Assembly: GCA_003153055.1 (NCBI GenBank)
Contig: PMBV01000217.1
Location: 1-25,605, forward strand
Length of the DNA: 25,605 nt
Source: Myxococcales bacterium
GTDB taxonomy: Bacteria; Myxococcota; Myxococcia; Myxococcales; Myxococcaceae
Direction of reading: 5' to 3'
Each line of letters opens with the position of its first letter. The first letter of the stretch is position 1. This document shows, piece by piece, positions 24,353 through 25,605 of this stretch. The notes beneath the pieces are model-generated. The model was not told where the DNA came from. It saw nothing but the letters and a program-made list of their open reading frames with translations, and ran no database searches. A program made the translations under genes and the position numbers.

Positions 24353-25605
24353 ATGTTGGAGTCGAGTCAATGGTTGCTGCGTTACCGGCGAGCCGTGAAC
24401 GTCGGAGTGCACCTGGCGCTGTTCGCCTTGTCACAGGCTGGTGCCTTCGGGCTCCGGTTCGACTTCAGTATTCCTCCTGAGTATTTCTCGGTCGGCTTCA
24501 TCTGGCTGGCGACGAACCTGGTCATTCGCCTGGTGGTCTTCTGGGCGCTGGGGCTCTTCGCGGGCATGTGGCGGTACACCGGAGCGCGCGACTTGGTGGC
24601 GCTGCTGAAGGCCACGGTGCTCTCTTCGCTCGTCTACGCCGGCTTCATCGTCATCGCCGGGTACCGGAGCCACCCGCGGTCGATCCTCATCATCGACTTC
24701 TTGCTGACGTTGATTCTCGTGGGCGGCCTGCGCTTCATGGTGCGCTCGCTCTGGCAGATTGCCGCCACCGTGACCAAGGGGAAGGCGGTCAACGGAGAGA
24801 AGCTGCGGATACTCGTGGTGGGCGCGGGGAACGCTGGCGAGATGCTGGTCCGGGAGATGCAGCGGACCCATGGCGGGCGCTTCGAGCCGGTGTGCTTCGT
24901 CGACGACGACCAGAATAAGCAGGGCGTGTCGATCCACGGGGTGAAGGTGATGGGGCGGCTGTCGGCCGTCGCGGATTTGGTGGTTGAGAAGCGCATCGAC
25001 GAGGTGGTCATCGCCATCCCATCGGCCTCGGGGAAGGCCATGCGGCACATCGTGGAGCGGGTGAAGGCGTCGGGCGTGCCCTTGCGAACGATTCCCGGTC
25101 TCGACCAGCTCATCGACGGGCGGGTCACTATCAACCAGCTGCGGGCCGTCAACATCGAGGACCTGCTCGGCCGAGAGCCCGTGAAGCTGGACACCGAGTT
25201 GTTGGCCTCCTTGCTCAAGGGGAAGGTGGTGATGGTGACCGGAGCTGGAGGCAGCATCGGCAGCGAGCTGTGCCGGCAGGTGGTTCGTTTCGAGCCCCAG
25301 AAGGTGCTCCTGGTCGAGCGGAGTGAGCCGGCGCTGTTCGAGATTCACCGCGAGATGCTGGCGAAGGCCCCTGGGGTCGAGATGGTACCCTGCATCGCCG
25401 ACATTGCCGACCAGGGTCGTATGCGGTCGTTGTTCAGCCGGCACCGTCCGGCGGTGGTGGTTCACGCGGCGGCCCACAAGCATGTTCCGATGATGGAGTG
25501 GAACCCCGGGGAGGCCATCAAGAACAACATCGGGGGAACTCGGGTCGTCGCAGACCTGGCCCATGAGTTCGGCGCGAGTCAGTTCGTGATGGTGTCGACG
25601 GACAA
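24353..25605 (+). CDS. pglF: PglF-like UDP-GlcNAc 4,6-dehydratase (CapD/WbpM type), C-terminus outside window
   Basis: First 417 codons of a membrane NDP-sugar 4,6-dehydratase, running off the right edge. Four hydrophobic segments lie in the first ~140 residues (for example NVGVHLALFALSQAGAFGLR and SILIIDFLLTLILVGGLRF). A first Rossmann domain (LRILVVGAGNAGEMLVREMQ) follows, then the catalytic NAD-binding domain starting VMVTGAGGSIGSELCRQVVR, with VVHAAAHKHVPMMEWNPGE and KNNIGGTRVVADL. The expected TDKAVxPTN active-site stretch begins just at the cut (VSTD). ATG 24353 is preceded by AGGGAG. It converts UDP-GlcNAc to the 4-keto-6-deoxy sugar used by the PglE-like enzyme. WbpM-type enzymes for other polysaccharides are the alternative. 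Confidence 0.92.
   Translation, partial: MLESSQWLLRYRRAVNVGVHLALFALSQAGAFGLRFDFSIPPEYFSVGFIWLATNLVIRLVVFWALGLFAGMWRYTGARDLVALLKATVLSSLVYAGFIVIAGYRSHPRSILIIDFLLTLILVGGLRFMVRSLWQIAATVTKGKAVNGEKLRILVVGAGNAGEMLVREMQRTHGGRFEPVCFVDDDQNKQGVSIHGVKVMGRLSAVADLVVEKRIDEVVIAIPSASGKAMRHIVERVKASGVPLRTIPGLDQLIDGRVTINQLRAVNIEDLLGREPVKLDTELLASLLKGKVVMVTGAGGSIGSELCRQVVRFEPQKVLLVERSEPALFEIHREMLAKAPGVEMVPCIADIADQGRMRSLFSRHRPAVVVHAAAHKHVPMMEWNPGEAIKNNIGGTRVVADLAHEFGASQFVMVSTD

Overview
The window is very GC-rich DNA with tightly packed genes, frequent 1–8 base gene overlaps and many GTG/TTG starts. A DUF1552 protein, a TIGR02996-domain protein, a TPR/coiled-coil protein coupled to an orphan periplasmic-binding lipoprotein, and a myxobacterial-style SUI1-like protein together suggest a Myxococcota (delta-proteobacterial) chromosome. 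This is inferred from protein families; there is no rRNA or tRNA in the window to confirm it. No insertion sequence, prophage, CRISPR array or RNA gene was recognised.

Layout: (1) 1–1314, the 3' part of a DUF1552 gene, converging across a hairpin-rich gap on a minus-strand pair (1524–3703: lipoprotein type 1 periplasmic-binding protein and a TPR/coiled-coil membrane protein). (2) 3815–8676, a four-gene overlapping operon for a BMP-family nucleoside ABC importer (lipoprotein, double ATPase, two permeases). (3) 8732–13050, GTP-type PEP carboxykinase, a TIGR02996-domain protein, and pyrimidine-nucleoside phosphorylase. The phosphorylase can degrade the nucleosides the importer probably brings in. 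(4) 13078–13557, an internally deleted Rpn/PD-(D/E)XK nuclease-family gene. (5) 13815–16381, modABC molybdate importer. (6) 16382–16841, a non-coding block of tandem and simple repeats with a predicted G-quadruplex run. (7) 16893–18478 minus, a SUI1/YciH-like gene cut short by an in-frame TGA, coupled to a VKOR–thioredoxin fusion; divergent from it is a YgfZ/GcvT-like protein (18553–19452). (8) 19618–25605, a surface glycan locus.

The glycan locus is the most coherent system. It holds close look-alikes of all three enzymes that make UDP-N,N'-diacetylbacillosamine (PglF dehydratase, PglE aminotransferase, PglD acetyltransferase), the PglC phosphoglycosyl transferase that loads that sugar onto undecaprenyl phosphate, and two GT4 glycosyltransferases. 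They are arranged as two divergent gene sets whose start codons lie only about 19 bases apart. No oligosaccharyltransferase, flippase or polymerase is inside the window, so the final product (protein glycan, O-antigen or exopolysaccharide) cannot be read from here.

The least expected features are the premature TGA in the SUI1-like gene with its conserved tail still intact downstream, the repeat block that abuts that gene's ancestral stop codon, the 18-residue tandem repeat expanding the linker of the nucleoside ABC ATPase, and the catalytic-core deletion in the Rpn-like gene.
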